Shown piece after piece: positions 23,000 through 36,125 of a DNA stretch of 64,000 bases. Source of the DNA: Acheta domesticus (Eukaryota; Arthropoda; Insecta; Orthoptera; Gryllidae); NCBI GenBank assembly GCA_031308135.1, contig JAHLJT010008756.1, positions 101,573,246-101,637,245 of the forward strand, in the 5' to 3' direction. The notes under the pieces were generated by a model. That model saw only the letters and a program-made list of their open reading frames with translations, did no database searches and had not been told where the DNA came from. Numbering within the stretch: position 1 is the stretch's first letter; the number at the start of each line of letters is the position of its first letter. The position numbers were made by a program, and so were the translations under genes.

Positions 23000-25340
23000 A
23001 ATTATTTATTCTTCAGAAGCAACGCGCCTGGTACCAGCTTGTATTCTAAAAAAAATTGAAAAAATCTATAGACAGAAAATATTTAATATTAATGTTATAA
23101 AACAGTTATCTAAAGAATTTTGTCTTCATATAAATGAACAATATATTCTGAGAAAATTGTTAATAATTTCTCCATATTACTCAATGATTTGGTTTGGCGG
23201 CGATGAGTATAAAAAACGCTCACATGGGTGAACAGACGTTACACGCTAAAAACACCTGTGAACTTTTTGCAGACTAAGGGAGTTCCTGCGGAGGAAATTC
23301 ATTTTCATCGCAAAATGCAGTAAACGACATTTCATATTCTCCATCATAGTCACGTAGTACATACCTTAAATCTTCATCAATAAATAGCTTCAGTCATTAA
23401 ACTAACAAGAATGACTGAGATGCGATAACTTGACAGGTTGCCTTACTTTGCTTTTAATTCAAATAAATATGCATGGCGAAGTTTGGTTTTAATTTTATGG
23501 ATTTAAATCTACAATGTAATATAAATCTCAGTCAATCTTCAACCAAAGACTTAAAAGGATACTCTATAAATTTCTGGAGAACACGAAAGAACAAGAAAAT
23601 ATGTATCAAAACATCTCTCGCTTCTCGAAACGTGAGGAAACATAAAGCAAAGCAAAAATATCAAATTCTCAATTCTTTGTTTCATCAACAGGTTTTTTTC
23701 CCATAAGGACTGCGCCATTGAGCCATGACGCACAGGGATACTTCAGCGAAGGCGTCACTGCCACCAAGATCTTCTGGACTGTCGGTTGATTCAATATACT
23801 TTATTTCACATTTTGTACATTTTTTTATAATTTTGTAAATATATTTAATAAACACATTGAAAAATATAGAATTTAAAAGCTAAATTATGTATTATTATTA
23901 TTGTTGCATTATTATACTGTATTATCTCCTTTATTCAAATGTTTACCCATTCCATATACTCCTTATCGGACTAATTTTTCACTTACGGGTTCTTACGGGT
24001 TTTCCTTATACGTACTTCCTTCCTCGTAAATGTAGATAAGAAATGTGGTGTGGTTACTAGGAAAAATTGATATAATATTGAATTAAATTAAGAGATTGAT
24101 ATAAAGAATAAATTTCTTCCAATATTTCTGTGACCTGTATACTGTGTGCACAGCAGCATGCCAAAATCACGAACCGTCTCTAATGAGCGTCTTTAATGTT
24201 CCCCATCGCGTTTATCTTTGGTTACTTGGTTAGGATACATGCCTACGCACATCGAGTCCCTCTCCAAATCCCAGCCTCCTGTAACCTCGACTCCGGAAAT
24301 AAACTACAGAGCACTAGGAAAAGTTTCTTGCAGTGGCGTGATGCTGATGAACGTGCTATCAATTATTAATTATGTTGGTATCATGAGTACCCGAACCGTC
24401 CGAAGGGTGGCGAAGAAGGGAGGGGCAGGGGCGAGGTGACGGCACGCATGCGATACTAGCGCCCCGCACGACGGCGAAGCTGAGTGCAGATGAGGCGACA
24501 GTGGCAGCCCATGACTCGGCTCAGTGCGGAGAGATTATTCTTCAAATGTTGTGTCAATAGAGAGCGATAGCTTAGCCGGGAGGATCCTCCGGCATGTTGT
24601 CATTCACAAATTCAAGATGCAAATGTCATTAAAACTGATGGGAAGTGAAACTATACTACTATAACGGCCTTACAACTTGTCTACACATTGACTACTACAG
24701 TCAATCATTAAAACAAATCCTAGTTGTAACGGACCCCTAATGTCAACGGATTTTAATATTAACGGATTTAAAACGGATTTAATAATAGTCGCCCGCCGTC
24801 GAAATGTTTTTTTTCGAAACGCATTTAAACAGATGTACAAGTGTTGTACGTCTCAATTCTTAAAGTTGAAGTGTTGCAAACAGCGTAAGCAGTTGTACAG
24901 TTGTATGAGTGGCTGAACGTTCGTGTTGGCGGACCCAAGGGGAAAAAAGGGCCTGTTTTCAAGTTGAAGGTTTAGCGATTCTAAGGAATATTAATTTCTT
25001 AATACTTTCTCTGATACTTTGCAATAGTTGATACATTAAAAGATTAAAAACAGCATCTTCCAGAAGAACGATTTTTCCCGTTTTGGTAGCTCATTTAATC
25101 TTGTTTCTAAATCAATATATTATATTGATTATTGCAGACTTCAGAATATTAATCTGTTAGTAACGTTATTTATGTAGTAATCATATTCTGATGAATATGA
25201 ATTTGTTAAAGGATATTTTAATTACAACGGATATTTTATTATTTTACTACTTGTGTTTGCTACACACTTTTATGAAGGGGCGCGGATACAAGTTTTGCGG
25301 CTAGGCTCGCACTTATTTCGTTGCGCTATTAAGTTGGATG
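23000..25340. other. Unassigned intergenic tract
   Basis: AT-rich sequence between genes A and B. No coding similarity recognised. A short GC-rich patch (24380-24600) has no motif, and a CAGTGGCGTGATGC near 24333 resembles the hAT terminus but has no partner. Confidence 0.4.
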
Positions 25341-25352
25341 TTTCCTCTTTAG

Positions 25353-25442
25353 ATGGCAACTGTTCCATATATTAAGATGTTGGAAGGTGTAGATATTCCG
25401 GATGATATTTCAGAAAAAGTGAAGCGTTGTATGTATAGATTT
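25353..25442 (+). CDS. Possible small first exon, unidentified
   Basis: ATG in a good context (tagatgg) opens a frame encoding MATVPYIKMLEGVDIPDDIS and 10 further residues up to a consensus donor (gtgagtag at 25443). Read through the donor the frame stops at 25466, giving a 37-residue peptide. Composition is protein-like and unlike neighbouring AT-rich noise, but no family is recognised and no partner exon was found. Confidence 0.2.
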
Positions 25443-25466
25443 GTGAGTAGAAAAAATCTAAGATAA

Positions 25467-27094
25467 GGTAAGACAAAGAATACCATTATTTTCAATATTA
25501 TCGTCAAAGCAAGAATATTGATAATTGAAACATTAGCAAGAATAAACGAAGATTAAACGAAGCAAGAATATTAATTTTGAATTGAAACAATTATGCTGGC
25601 TTATGCTTTAGTTTAATTTCTAGGTTTAATTTCGTAGTTCACAATAATGTTAAAATGTCAATGTTAATATTCCACATCAGAAGGTAAGTTTAGCAATTCA
25701 TTTTATAGATTAGGAAAAACTTGGATCTCTTTTGAGACGAAAATGTAGTTATATTCACAAGAAGGCAAAGTTTTTATATCAAGAACACATTAGATTTTTT
25801 TACTACAAGCAAAGGTCTATTCGTGGTTAGTTTAAAAATAGTAATTTATAAATAATTTTTGAGGTAAGCCAACGAGGTCTGCTAGTCTTTGACTATTGAT
25901 AATACAGCAAATACGAGCAACGGAGTGTTAGTTATACTGAACTGTATAAAAAATATTGTAATTCTGAAAAAACGCACTTCCACTCAATTAATTTGCTTTG
26001 GACAGAAAGCATGCTGATCTACTACTCTCTAACTTGAAAACTTGACAATTTTTAGGTAGGGGATATTATTGAAAAATTCCCTAAATAAATTGTCGATATA
26101 AACATATTAAGAAATACTTATTAAGAATTTTTAAAATTAGACGCTCCTGCGCTCTAGACAGGGCATTGTTTTCGACGATCATCTGCCACAATGGTAGTCG
26201 GAAACGGTAGCGATCTGCTCTTAAAAAGACTTGGAGCTTGGAATTTCTCGTCAGCAGCAGAAGCAAATATGAACAATCGGTATCGAAAAGAATCAAAACA
26301 AAACAATTTCTAAACAAGTATTCAGCACTGACAAGATAACATCAATATCTACAAGTACTCGACGTCGGCACCTGCGACCTCTCATGAAGAGCTAGAAACT
26401 TGCGATAATAAAAATACAATAAAGTTCATTTAATATTTAAAATTATCATAACAAACATTAACTTTTTAATTATGTTGTTTGAAAAAATACCGATTTCTTA
26501 TATTGGTAATTTTAAAAAAATAAAATGTTTCCTAAAGTATTTGTATTTACGGTTTTAAAATCTCAAGAAAACTTCTCATCACAGCCATATCAATGACACG
26601 TTCGTCGAGGAACCATTTATTCCATTAAATACTATAAAGCTCCTTAAAGGAAAAGATCAATTATAATTAGAAAAAGATAAGTTTAGGTAGGGAGAAACAA
26701 TAAAGAGAGAGGCTCATACATTGCCCCACGTCTCTAGTTACAGCACTTACGGCAGTTATTTTAAAACGCTGTTATTTCAATGTTGACACATTCTTCTGAT
26801 AAGCTGTAATCTCTCATTTTCCGAGTTATGAGTTTCGTAAACTTGTGTAAGTCAAGATTGCTTCTGTTCTTCTCACTGAAAATGTGTGAACATCATGTGT
26901 TTGAAATCAATTCCGATTTTAAGTAAGGACACGATAGTAGAAAGCCGAGATTGTACGCAATGCCATCTGTACTTGTAAAAGGCGATCGCGGTATGAATGA
27001 AAGTCTGCTGAAAGTACTAGTATGAGTTGCTATTAGAGATACTGTAATACGGAATAATGATAATAGACGATCATGTTGATGATGATGATGATAA
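25467..27094. other. Unassigned intergenic tract
   Basis: AT-rich, no recognisable coding or repeat family. Confidence 0.4.
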
Positions 27095-27570
27095 TCGTTG
27101 ATTGAATCTTGTTGATTCTCCGGGCACGTGAACTGCTGTGGTGATTAGTCCTGTCAGTGTAGTGAATGTTTTACTTTTGGAGGTGGCGGTGTTCCTCCCG
27201 CTCTTGATGGTGAGATCCGAATACTTGTGGGGTTTCCCCTCTTGGTATCTCCCCCAGTGGGGCATCGTCTCAGACGGAACAAGTTCTAAGCTCCCGACTG
27301 GCATCCCGACATTTGTGATAGTGTAGTGTGTGTAGGTATTTGTGTAAAAGGGAAGCATAAGGCAGAGAGGATGGAAATATCGCGCGAGGTCCGTGCCCTA
27401 AAGTAGGGGTACTGCTACAACATTCTCCGGCTATTGATCGGAGAAACCACAGAAATTACTAATCAGAGCAGCCGACCGCGACACTTTCGACTCTGCTAGT
27501 GTTGAATATCCGCCACCATCGGGACTCGAACCCTCGAACCTCCCAATCAGAGTCGCTGCAGAGTCAGCAG
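27095..27570 (-). mobile_element. SINE (family of 30624-31132), minus copy
   Basis: Reversed, it has a tRNA-like head with B box GGTTCGAGTCC-like sequence (ggactcgaaccctcgaacc at about 27522), a body containing the CTGATCGG/ccgatcaat block, the gtagtgtgtgtaggtatttg stretch and the tail blocks gatggtgagatccg (about 27206) and attgaatcttgttgattctccgggc (about 27101). Confidence 0.65.
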
Positions 27571-27596
27571 CAATGAGGGCTCCGAGCTAAACTCAG

Positions 27597-27916
27597 CAGG
27601 TACGGCAAGAATCGTAGACAAGGGCAAAGAAAACAGCTGATCAAAACCACACAAAATGAAGTCGTAGGCTTCCGCGGCCGGAGTCATGTGGATGATCTTG
27701 GCTGTCCGGGTGACGGGTCCGGGCTGGTATGCATACCAGCTCTGAGGAAGACCACGATAAGATGGTCGAAACGTCGGCAACACAGCCTTCGACGCGGCGT
27801 CACCCGGACAGCCAAGATCATCCACATGACTCCGGCCGCGGAAGCCTACGACTTCATTTTGTGTGGTTTTAATCAGCTGTTTTCTTTGCCCTTGTCTACG
27901 ATTCTTGCCGTACCTG
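27597..27916. repeat. Near-perfect palindromic duplication, 119-bp arms
   Basis: Left arm 27597-27715 and right arm 27798-27916 are reverse complements at 118 of 119 positions. The 82-bp loop holds a perfect 18-bp palindrome (27723-27740, gctggtatgcataccagc) and a ccacgataagatggtcgaaa block. Parts of the arms (gtcgtaggcttccgcggccg) recur in the 153-bp insertion at 57496-57648. A partial further copy of the arm start follows at 27917-27944. The open frames here are repeat-derived. Confidence 0.92.
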
Positions 27917-27944
27917 CGTCACCCGGACAGCCAAGATCATCCAC

Positions 27945-29880
27945 CCCACAAAATGGTTTTCCAAAAAGTAGCACGTACACTTCTCAAGAACAACTAAACA
28001 AATACTTTCGTTCAACACTACTATAAATTCAACATTTTAACAAAAGCAGTATTTACGAATAAAATAACGTAGTCTAGTATATATCGCAACAGTTCTCTGC
28101 ATGCCAAGGATTTCAAAAACGTAGCCGACCCATAACGCAACACGATAATAGCAAATATTGAATGGCAGGCGAGCTTCCTTGGAGACTTACTGTCGTATGT
28201 CGTCAACTGTGTTGTAAACAGTGACGCCCTCACTATGACAACTCAGTCAATGCGCCGCATAGTATGAAAATAGGTTGAACAACTCAATCAAATATTTGAG
28301 GCGTTGCGTCAGAGATAGTCAGAAGCCACAAAATGGTAATTTTACATGAAAACGGTTTTTAAGTTTGGGTAATTTATAAAATCAGAGATTTCAAATGGTT
28401 GATGCAAATTTTGCCTGAATTTTTTTGAAACGTAATCTTAAACATTTGAGAAAGGCAGAATTAAATATGGAATTAATTTCTATGTTATATTACGATTTTC
28501 TTAATAGTTGAAGATGCGAGGAGTTGGCATGTGACTTTTATTCCAGAAAAAATTAAATAACCGACTTATTTGAATTAGAAGCATTTATCTTGCATAAACT
28601 TTATTGTAATCACTGTAACAGCTGAAAAAATAATTAAATAAATTTACTGGAAATTATGAAATGATAGAAACATTTTGGCTCTTTTTTCACAAATCTTCAG
28701 CCTTCAATTCCAACTGTATTTCAACTTCTAGTGTTTGGAAGAAACCCAAATGAACTACTGAAATGTAATTCAAGAGAGACGTTACATCATTCATATTTCA
28801 TTTATTATTAATGCTTTTGTATTTCTCAGGCAGCTTAAATAGATTTCCAATACAATATTTTTCATTGATGAGAATGATAACAATAATTTCTGTGTAATTA
28901 ATTCCGTGGTTGTAGTTTGAATACATCACGATTTTCTGCTCACTCTTAAATAGAAGTTTCTAACAGTAATCAGATCAGTAATCAGAAGCATGTAAGCATC
29001 AAACGCCAGTCTCTAAGCATTGGTCATTTGAAAACATTTTCTCCCCCTCTAGATAACCAATATCATACGTGGTTTTATTTCGGGAAGTGAGGGCTTTATA
29101 AGAAACTTCAAGATCTCTCTTGTCCATAAACCACAAACTATTTCCTCTTAGAACCATTAAAATACGCTCATATTGGTAATTATAAAGGGCACTTAAACAC
29201 ACGGCTCACATGAGATAGACATCCAGTGATTCGGAGTAAATGATTCTACTTCTGCAGATATGCTTCTCTCTCTTTCCAAACTACCGATTACAGGATGGTC
29301 TTTACGTCATACTTGGAATCAGTGATTGACAGCTTTGCATCTTCCACATTCTACGAATGCTCCCTTGAGGGTAACGAGTGACCAACTTTTATTCTGTTCC
29401 TTGCAGTTATCAGATAAAATGTGAAGATGTTCTGCATTTGATTTTGAGATCTGCAAGTATTCCATTAAGTAGCTTTTCAACTTTTCTTTTCAACATTTGC
29501 TGTTGCCTCATTAGCAACAGCAACGCCTTGCTGTTGCCTCATTAGTTGCTTGTAATTACTCAGTTACTCAGAGAAAAAACTGAACCAACGAAATGGGTAG
29601 CAACTCTGCCTTATAATTCCATGGCAGCTCACTTTGTCTCATTAGCGACCTTTAGTGATCAACTACTGATCTGCAGCAACATGTTAACATTCATGGTTTA
29701 TGACTATCTCTGACGCAACGCCTCATTTGCATTTTTCAGACAAAATCGAAACTGTTTCATTCTTTTTAGATTTTTCCAAAGTTCCAGAGTCCTCTATTTC
29801 TAAATCTTCCTATATACTTTATCTCCAACCTTCCTTGCCGTCTAACCTTACCTTCCACACATTCTTCCATTACGCACTAT
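27945..29880. other. Unassigned intergenic tract
   Basis: AT-rich, no gene recognised. A small local duplication (caacatttgctgttgcctcattagcaac and cttgctgttgcctcattag) lies at 29490-29545. Confidence 0.4.
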
Positions 29881-29884
29881 TACT

Positions 29885-30353
29885 TCTGCTAGTTGAGCAA
29901 GAGTGGAGCGGTACGGATGCAGGGGCAATCTGTGGACGGTATTGGGGGCGGAGCGGGGGGACGATGGATACGGGGGTGGGGGCGTGGGTGCGGCTGGGGT
30001 GGATCACTGCGGCGTGGGGGTGGGAAACGGGGGGTGGAGGGGTGAGGGTGGGTGACGGGGGCGTGGGGCAGGCGTAGGAGTGAGTGGCGGGGGAACGGGT
30101 CAGGAGCGAGGGACGATGGGCGAGGGTGAGGGGTGACGGGGACGTGGGGCATGGGCGAGGGGCAGAGACGGGGCGTGGGTGTGGGGTGAGGGAGGTGGGT
30201 CGTGAAGAGGGGCGAGGGGCGGGGCGTGGGGCGGGGGTGTGACAGGGCAGAGGTCAGCGGTCAGCGGGGACAATGGGTGCCACGTGACGCGCGGGGCATC
30301 GCATCGCATGGCAGCGCGGTCGCCTGCGCCGCATCGCCGCGTCGGCCGTCGCC
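29885..30353 (+). promoter_or_regulatory. G-rich CpG island upstream of gene B
   Basis: From about 29900 to 30250 the plus strand is dominated by G-runs separated by 1-7 bases (ggggcgtggggcgggggtg and similar), a strong G-quadruplex context. A balanced CpG-rich segment follows up to the gene B start codon. No TATA box is visible near it. Position and composition suggest a CpG-island-type promoter and 5' UTR. Confidence 0.5.
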
Positions 30354-30417
30354 ATGGACGCACGCGGCACCGGACAAGCGCTGCTCGCCGCCGCCGCCGC
30401 CCTCTCCGAGTCGCGAG
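30354..30417 (+). CDS. Gene B exon 1 (start codon, short signal-like segment)
   Basis: ATG in a strong context (gtcgccatgg) opens a GC-rich frame MDARGTGQALLAAAAALSES then R, ending at CGA G|gtactc in phase 1. The next exon (37423) needs exactly one leading base and the join gives GTG (Val). The Ala/Leu-rich run of about nine residues could be a short signal peptide, which the family's topology (ectodomain outside, single transmembrane span) would require, but it is weak. The donor gtactc is less than ideal. Exon 1 is inferred from phase, CpG-island position and codon composition. Confidence 0.5.
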
Positions 30418-30623
30418 GTACTCGGCCACCGGCTTGCGAACGCGAACGCTCTGCTGCGCCATTCGAGGCAGTTTTAGCACTTTTGTTACATTTTTACATT
30501 ACGCACGAGTTAAAATCTCATAACACTGCAGTTCAGTAAGAGCTCTAGCACGTTTACCGCATCTTTAATGCACTGTAATGTCGTTAAGCGCCAAAGAAGA
30601 TGTCACAATTCATCACAGATTTA

Positions 30624-31132
30624 TGATTAATTTTTAGGGATTCCGGACGCGTCAACGACCAAGGTCATTATTCCCGCAAGAGTAGTGCATGTTTTTCCTC
30701 GCGAACTGGCGGATCCGGCGCCGACCTATCGTCGGCTATCAGCGTTTTAATCAACCAGGTATTTCCATCCAGCGTGGCACAGCCCCAGCCGGGACAAGCT
30801 ATTAAGCTGCCGCCCGGTCTCCCGGTATGAGTGGTAGTGTAGTGCTTGTTAGTGTGTGGGTAAGTCAGGAGTGAGGTTTAGGACAAGGAAGAGGGAGATG
30901 TGGCCCGTTTGTTAGGATACTGCTCCGACATTCGTCTGGTGTTGATCGAAGAAACCATGGAAAACAACCGATCAGAGCAGCCGGCCGCTGGAATTCTCCT
31001 CCAGAGCAATTGAAGTCGACCTAGCTGACAAGCTGGTGTCGAAAATTCTGCCACCGTCGGGACTCGAAACCGGGACCTCCCGGTCGAGGCACTGCAGTGA
31101 TATCAGTTGATGCCCTGAGCCACCTCTCCCGG
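30624..31132 (-). mobile_element. tRNA-derived SINE with 11-bp TSD, minus orientation
   Basis: A 509-bp element flanked by identical direct repeats tcacagattta (30613-30623 and 31133-31143). Reversed, the head carries A-box-like GTGGCTCAGGGCATCAAC and B box GGTTTCGAGTCC (about 31058-31069), with a long body and the gaaaacacgnac...caatcaa-type tail at its 30630 end. It sits in the first intron of gene B. The best-defined member of a family with other copies at 19870, 27095, 40998, 49355 and 52525. Confidence 0.85.
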
Positions 31133-31684
31133 TCACAGATTTACATTAGCTGTACTCACGGGTGAGTTTTCGCTGTTTAAGACAAATACGCGTATATTCC
31201 TATTTAGAAGCGATAGCTTATAATACAATTGACAAATCTCGAAAGCAACTACGTATGCGATCCATGAACTAACAATTTAACCTACAATCATTAGACCAAT
31301 TTGACTAAACAATTGAATTCATTGACGAACGCTTAATCACAGCAATAGCTTACGCGCACACGATGCGGTTTACTAGACATAGCCTCCATTTTTGAGAGTT
31401 TGGAATAAGATTAATATTATAAACCTACGCTTGGAAGTGAAACGTAAGGTCGTACCGCCCACGTAAGGTTAGTTTTAATACCAGTCACGTGACGTTATGT
31501 CAAGGCGTTTGCAGTGCGTTATGTCAATACGTTACAAATGTGCTAAAACTCCATATTATCGCTTGGATCGTAGAAAATAATCTTTGTTTCCCGCAGAGGC
31601 GAAACCGCTAGAAGAGACACCCGCTTTCTTTTGCTATTTGGTCCACACTTGGTCACCTGCATGAGGGCCTTATAACGCTGCTGT

Positions 31685-32592
31685 ACTGTTCGGGTCTAAA
31701 TGACCCGAAAATAAATTTGTTTTACTCTCAGAAGCATGCTTGACAAGAAAGCATTTTGATACTTCATGACTTGCTTTTGTATCTAAATGTCTTTAAATGT
31801 ATATAAGATTTATTGTCTATTTGTAATAGTTTTTCTAAAACAATAATGTTTCGTTATGTACTGTTATTGTCTGTGTCTCGATTGTCAAAAATCAAACAAA
31901 TTAGTTTGTCAGGTATAAGAATTGAAACTATGAGAGAAGAATTTTACATTTTGATAACGTAAACTTCAGTGCACTACATCGACACAAATAAATTTAGTAA
32001 CTTAGTTACACAAAAACAAATTATTTTAACTTGAATAAAATAAAAATAGCTACTGGTAATCCATTACATGTAACATATGCATTCATTTACAATAGGAAAA
32101 TAAACCACTGACCATTCTCTAATGATCACATTTTCATAAGCTTTCGCGTTATAAACTTAATCGTGATTGGATTGCAAAAACAGTTAACTTAAAGATTTTG
32201 GTGGACCTGGACAAGTCTCCCATCCGTTTTTACATGTCGTTTTGGATGTATGGCACGTAATAATAATCTGTAAAAATGCTAGGAAAAAGGATATTTCAAT
32301 AATTGCGTCAGAATTTACTGGCTACATGTATTAATTGTAATTTTCTCCTATAAACAATAGAAATGAAATATATATTTTATGTTGTGTTTGTTTTGAAACA
32401 TATTTGAAAATTATTAACAATTTATTTGTGTCCTTATTACAACATATTATTTAACTACCAATAATTTATTAAGTCAAGTTAATATTACATTAATAAACAA
32501 TACATTCTATAAATCGGTATATACAACAAATTATTTTTATAATCATTACTATTATGCAAAAACTCCTTCCGGGTCATATAGGCCCGAGCAGT
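31685..32592. mobile_element. Possible piggyBac-like MITE
   Basis: Inverted ends ACTGTTCGGGTCTAAATGAC (left) and, reversed, ACTGCTCGGGCCTATATGAC (right) share the palindromic CGGGTC..GACCCG core common in piggyBac-like ends. No TTAA duplication is clear. The interior is AT-rich and non-coding. Confidence 0.5.
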
Positions 32593-33644
32593 CAAGCCAT
32601 ATACCACATTCGAAGAGTATAGCAAGGTTAAACCTAAAAATTACTTTCTTCGTTAACATTCGAAACACACTTAACTAATGCTGCGTTCATGCTCAACGTC
32701 CACGCAAATACAGATATCTGCGGCACTGTTTGATCAAGAGATAAAAATACTACACTTCCGCCTTTACTGGTCAGCGACGGTCACTTTTCGAGGTCACTTC
32801 AAGCGGCATATATTTATACTGGAGATACGCGAGTTCAGCTCGCCTTCACTCAATAGCAAGGCCTACCAAGTCAAATAATGGTACTATGAAAATCTATGTC
32901 AGTGTTACGACGTACATACTCTCTGAATGAAGTTTCCAGGAGTTGTCGCAAAGTAACAATTTTATTCCATGATTATCATAGAGTATGCACCTCAAGCAAA
33001 CCCACACCAATGGTTGAAACGTTGTGATAAAATAAAACATTGTTTCTCTGGTCATAATTCAAAATATGAAATAATTTAAACAGACATAAATAATAACATA
33101 AAATGTTTAATATGGAAATCATTCGATGCTGGCGAATAGATAGCTGCTCTGGTGGATGATTTTCGTCGTTTTTGTTGTTTACTCCGTACCTCACAATATA
33201 TTAATAGTTTAACTTATAACCGTGTATTGTATGCGTACTTCATATCCATTAATCTAATGTATTACTTTATCACCATTTGCTTTTCACTAATGGTATTGAA
33301 TCTTTGGTTCTATTTCCATCTGGTGAAAGTCCGAAGTATCTGCTGTATACTGCTATAAGCAATGACTGATGGACCGCGCGCGAACCTTTCTTTTCCCATC
33401 CTCGGCCGCCCTCTAGAAATACTCTGGCATTCCAACTCCGAAGGCGCGAATGATAATCCAAGACTCGAATTTGGCTGCAACACTAAGGGACGATGATAAT
33501 CCTATATATCAGGTACATTTCTCGCGGGTCCCTTGTTAAAAACGTTTGATTGCGCATCCCTGATGACATTTGTAGGTGTTACGTTTTAATTAGTTTATTA
33601 CATTATAATAAACAGGGAACGGATTTATATGGACTAAAATTATA

Positions 33645-33687
<43 letters not shown>

Positions 33688-35560
33688 TTTTTATCAAAAA
33701 TGGAGTTATGCATGTAATGGAGTATATAGTTTATGGAGTTAAATATGGACTTAATATGATAAAAAATGACTATGGTAAAATAATATTTTATTGTCAATTG
33801 GAAAAACCTTCATCTTTAAATTCTGAATTTTACACTGGCTGATTGTGCTACTAGTGGCACAATTTGGCTTAATAGAGAGATTAATAGAACTGAACCAAAA
33901 CATAATATTCTGACTGGATTGTAACTGACAATGAGGAGCTGAATTGTTGAATTAGTTGAATTCTAATGTCCAATTCTATGTGACGTCATGCGATTTCCGA
34001 GCAGCAGTCTCGGAGGGAAGGAGCAGGGGTTGTGTGTATACTGAAACGAGGTGCGTTTCACACAGATCACAGAGGTCGCAAGGCCATCTGTCAAAATCTC
34101 ATCTCTGTCCCATCTCGATCAGGTTTTGTCCAGTTTCCCTGATCCATTGAGCAAATGCTGAGATGGCCCTTTGTTTTGCTTCTGGACGTAAATGTAGCTT
34201 CACTGTGCGCACGTTTTGTTGAGCACTCCTTTTGATTGTAGTTCATTTACAGTTGAAATTGATTTTCTATAACTCGGGAAAAAACATTTTTCAAATATGT
34301 TTATTTTTCTAAAATAATTATTTTCTAAATTCATTTTTTCGTTTGCTTTTTTTAATTTTATTCTGGCCCTGAAGAAAATGTGCGCAGATAAATTTCTTTC
34401 CCCACACGTCATATACAGTTTTTACTGTTTTTGACAAATAAAATAAATAAATAAAATAAAAAGTTCATCGCCTCCTCGCGCTCCCCCCTCACCTCGCGGG
34501 TCACTCAGATCCCTCAAACAGGGCCCCAGGGCCGGAGAGTGGATCTATTTTTCCCATAAATTAAAACTTTATCAGTTTCTTATCTTGTTTCCCAATTGTT
34601 AATTTTCCCTAATTTTGAAAAAACTCTTAAGTTTAAAGAATTACTGAAAATGTTTAAGCTTATTTTGTTGAGATGCATTTTTAATATTTAATGAAATTTT
34701 CCTTTTAATATGCTATATGAGCTGATTTGATAAGAAATATGGAAAATGTATAGACTTTTGTTCAAATTTGTACCAAAATCCAAAATATGGAAAATAAAAG
34801 TAGCATTATTCAACTCTACAAATTGTGAAACATAAAGAAAATGCAAATTAGTATTGATATTAGCTTATTTAGTAAATACCTATGTGTTTACATAGAAATC
34901 TTTTCCCTGATAAGAAATAACGATACAATATAGAATGTTTCATTTTACTATACCCATTATATCAACATGGACTTAAGTCGGACTGATGAATGGGTTTTGT
35001 TTATTCTTATGCGTGTCAATAATACGTTCTAGTTGTACTCTGGATAACAGACAAGTGATCAACATGAATACAGTAAGCTTACGAATACTTCATCTCTCGT
35101 GCCTTTCTCCTCGTTATACGAGCCAGCACCATTTGTTTTGCACAAATATATTTGGATCTTTAGTTCTACTTTTGTAAGGTAAAAAAGCAAAAGTTGCTTA
35201 CGGAATCCCAATTTCAGTCAGCGAAGCATTATTCTAAATGAACTGTTTGCAAACAAAACGATTATAGTCCGCCTTATGGATGAGCAACACATTCACTTGC
35301 ATCGTCATCTATAGTCACGTACTTCATTTCTGCTTTTTCAGAGAAAAAGATTATTGAACTTGTTAAAATTTCAGCTTATTATCCGTTTTCTCTGTGGGTG
35401 ACACATATCGTTTTACCTCGTATTTCCCACATGCGATATTTATTGTTTTATTTATCAAAGAACGTCCTTTCACTTCTACTAATAGATTTTTTATGTGTAT
35501 TTCTTTCTTCCAGTTTTTTTGTATCTATATGTAATTGGCTTTAAATATTGAAATAAACAC
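32593..35560. other. Gene B intron 1, simple repeats
   Basis: AT-rich, no gene recognised. A (TA)n tract lies at about 33645-33682 and an AAATA-type simple repeat at about 34436-34462. Confidence 0.45.
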
Positions 35561-35573
35561 ATAATAGTAATAA

Positions 35574-35829
35574 GTAGGGTAAGCCTTATTGTCCGGTTTT
35601 TACAGATAAATATTCTTCAAACCAAGTGTTCCGGGTAAAACCATTTAAAAACTCTGCGTTTATCATTTGTTCTGTTGAGACTCTACCAGAGATAGTTTGT
35701 ACTCCAATGATTGAACGGAAAAAATCGAACGAGTTGGAAGATAAGCCCAAGCTAAATTCCAAACATCTAATAGGAGCCTCAATTTTTTTTAACAGGGACA
35801 TAGTAAAAGTACTAGATGCCCAGAAATGA
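35574..35829 (+). other. Unidentified open frame with exon-like left edge
   Basis: A continuous frame of about 84 codons. The left part follows a good acceptor context (ttattgtccggtttttacag, AG near 35606); the frame then includes NQVFRVKPFKNSAFIICSVE, an IVCTPMIERKK segment and ends KVLDAQK and TGA at 35827. Composition is protein-like but no family is recognised and the opposite strand is also open. It could be an exon, a transposon remnant or chance. It does not join gene B in a way I can support. Confidence 0.25.
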
Positions 35830-36125
35830 CTGTCGCTCGAAGTTCCGTTGGAGGGCCAGGGAATGGAAAAAGTAATTTATGCAGGAACTTCCTTGCATAA
35901 AAACATTCACACAGCATTCTGTAGGATTTTTATATGTGAAATTTTAAGATGCAAGTAGACATAACACTTCACCCTTTTTAACTCAATGGTTAGTCCAAAA
36001 CGTACGTCACGAAAAGAAAATTGTGTTTAATACTTATCATAAAAAAGTGTTTAAAGCACAGAGAATATTATTTTACATATGCTTCTTTAAAAGAATTGAG
36101 ATATCTTTACCTGAAGATCTTATTA

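Noticed and set aside
22342..23001. 219-codon minus frame and overlapping 116- and 143-codon frames
   Set aside because: They are translations of a GA-rich low-complexity tract, open in several frames at once, with only Ser/Leu/Pro/Phe or Arg/Glu/Lys/Gly.
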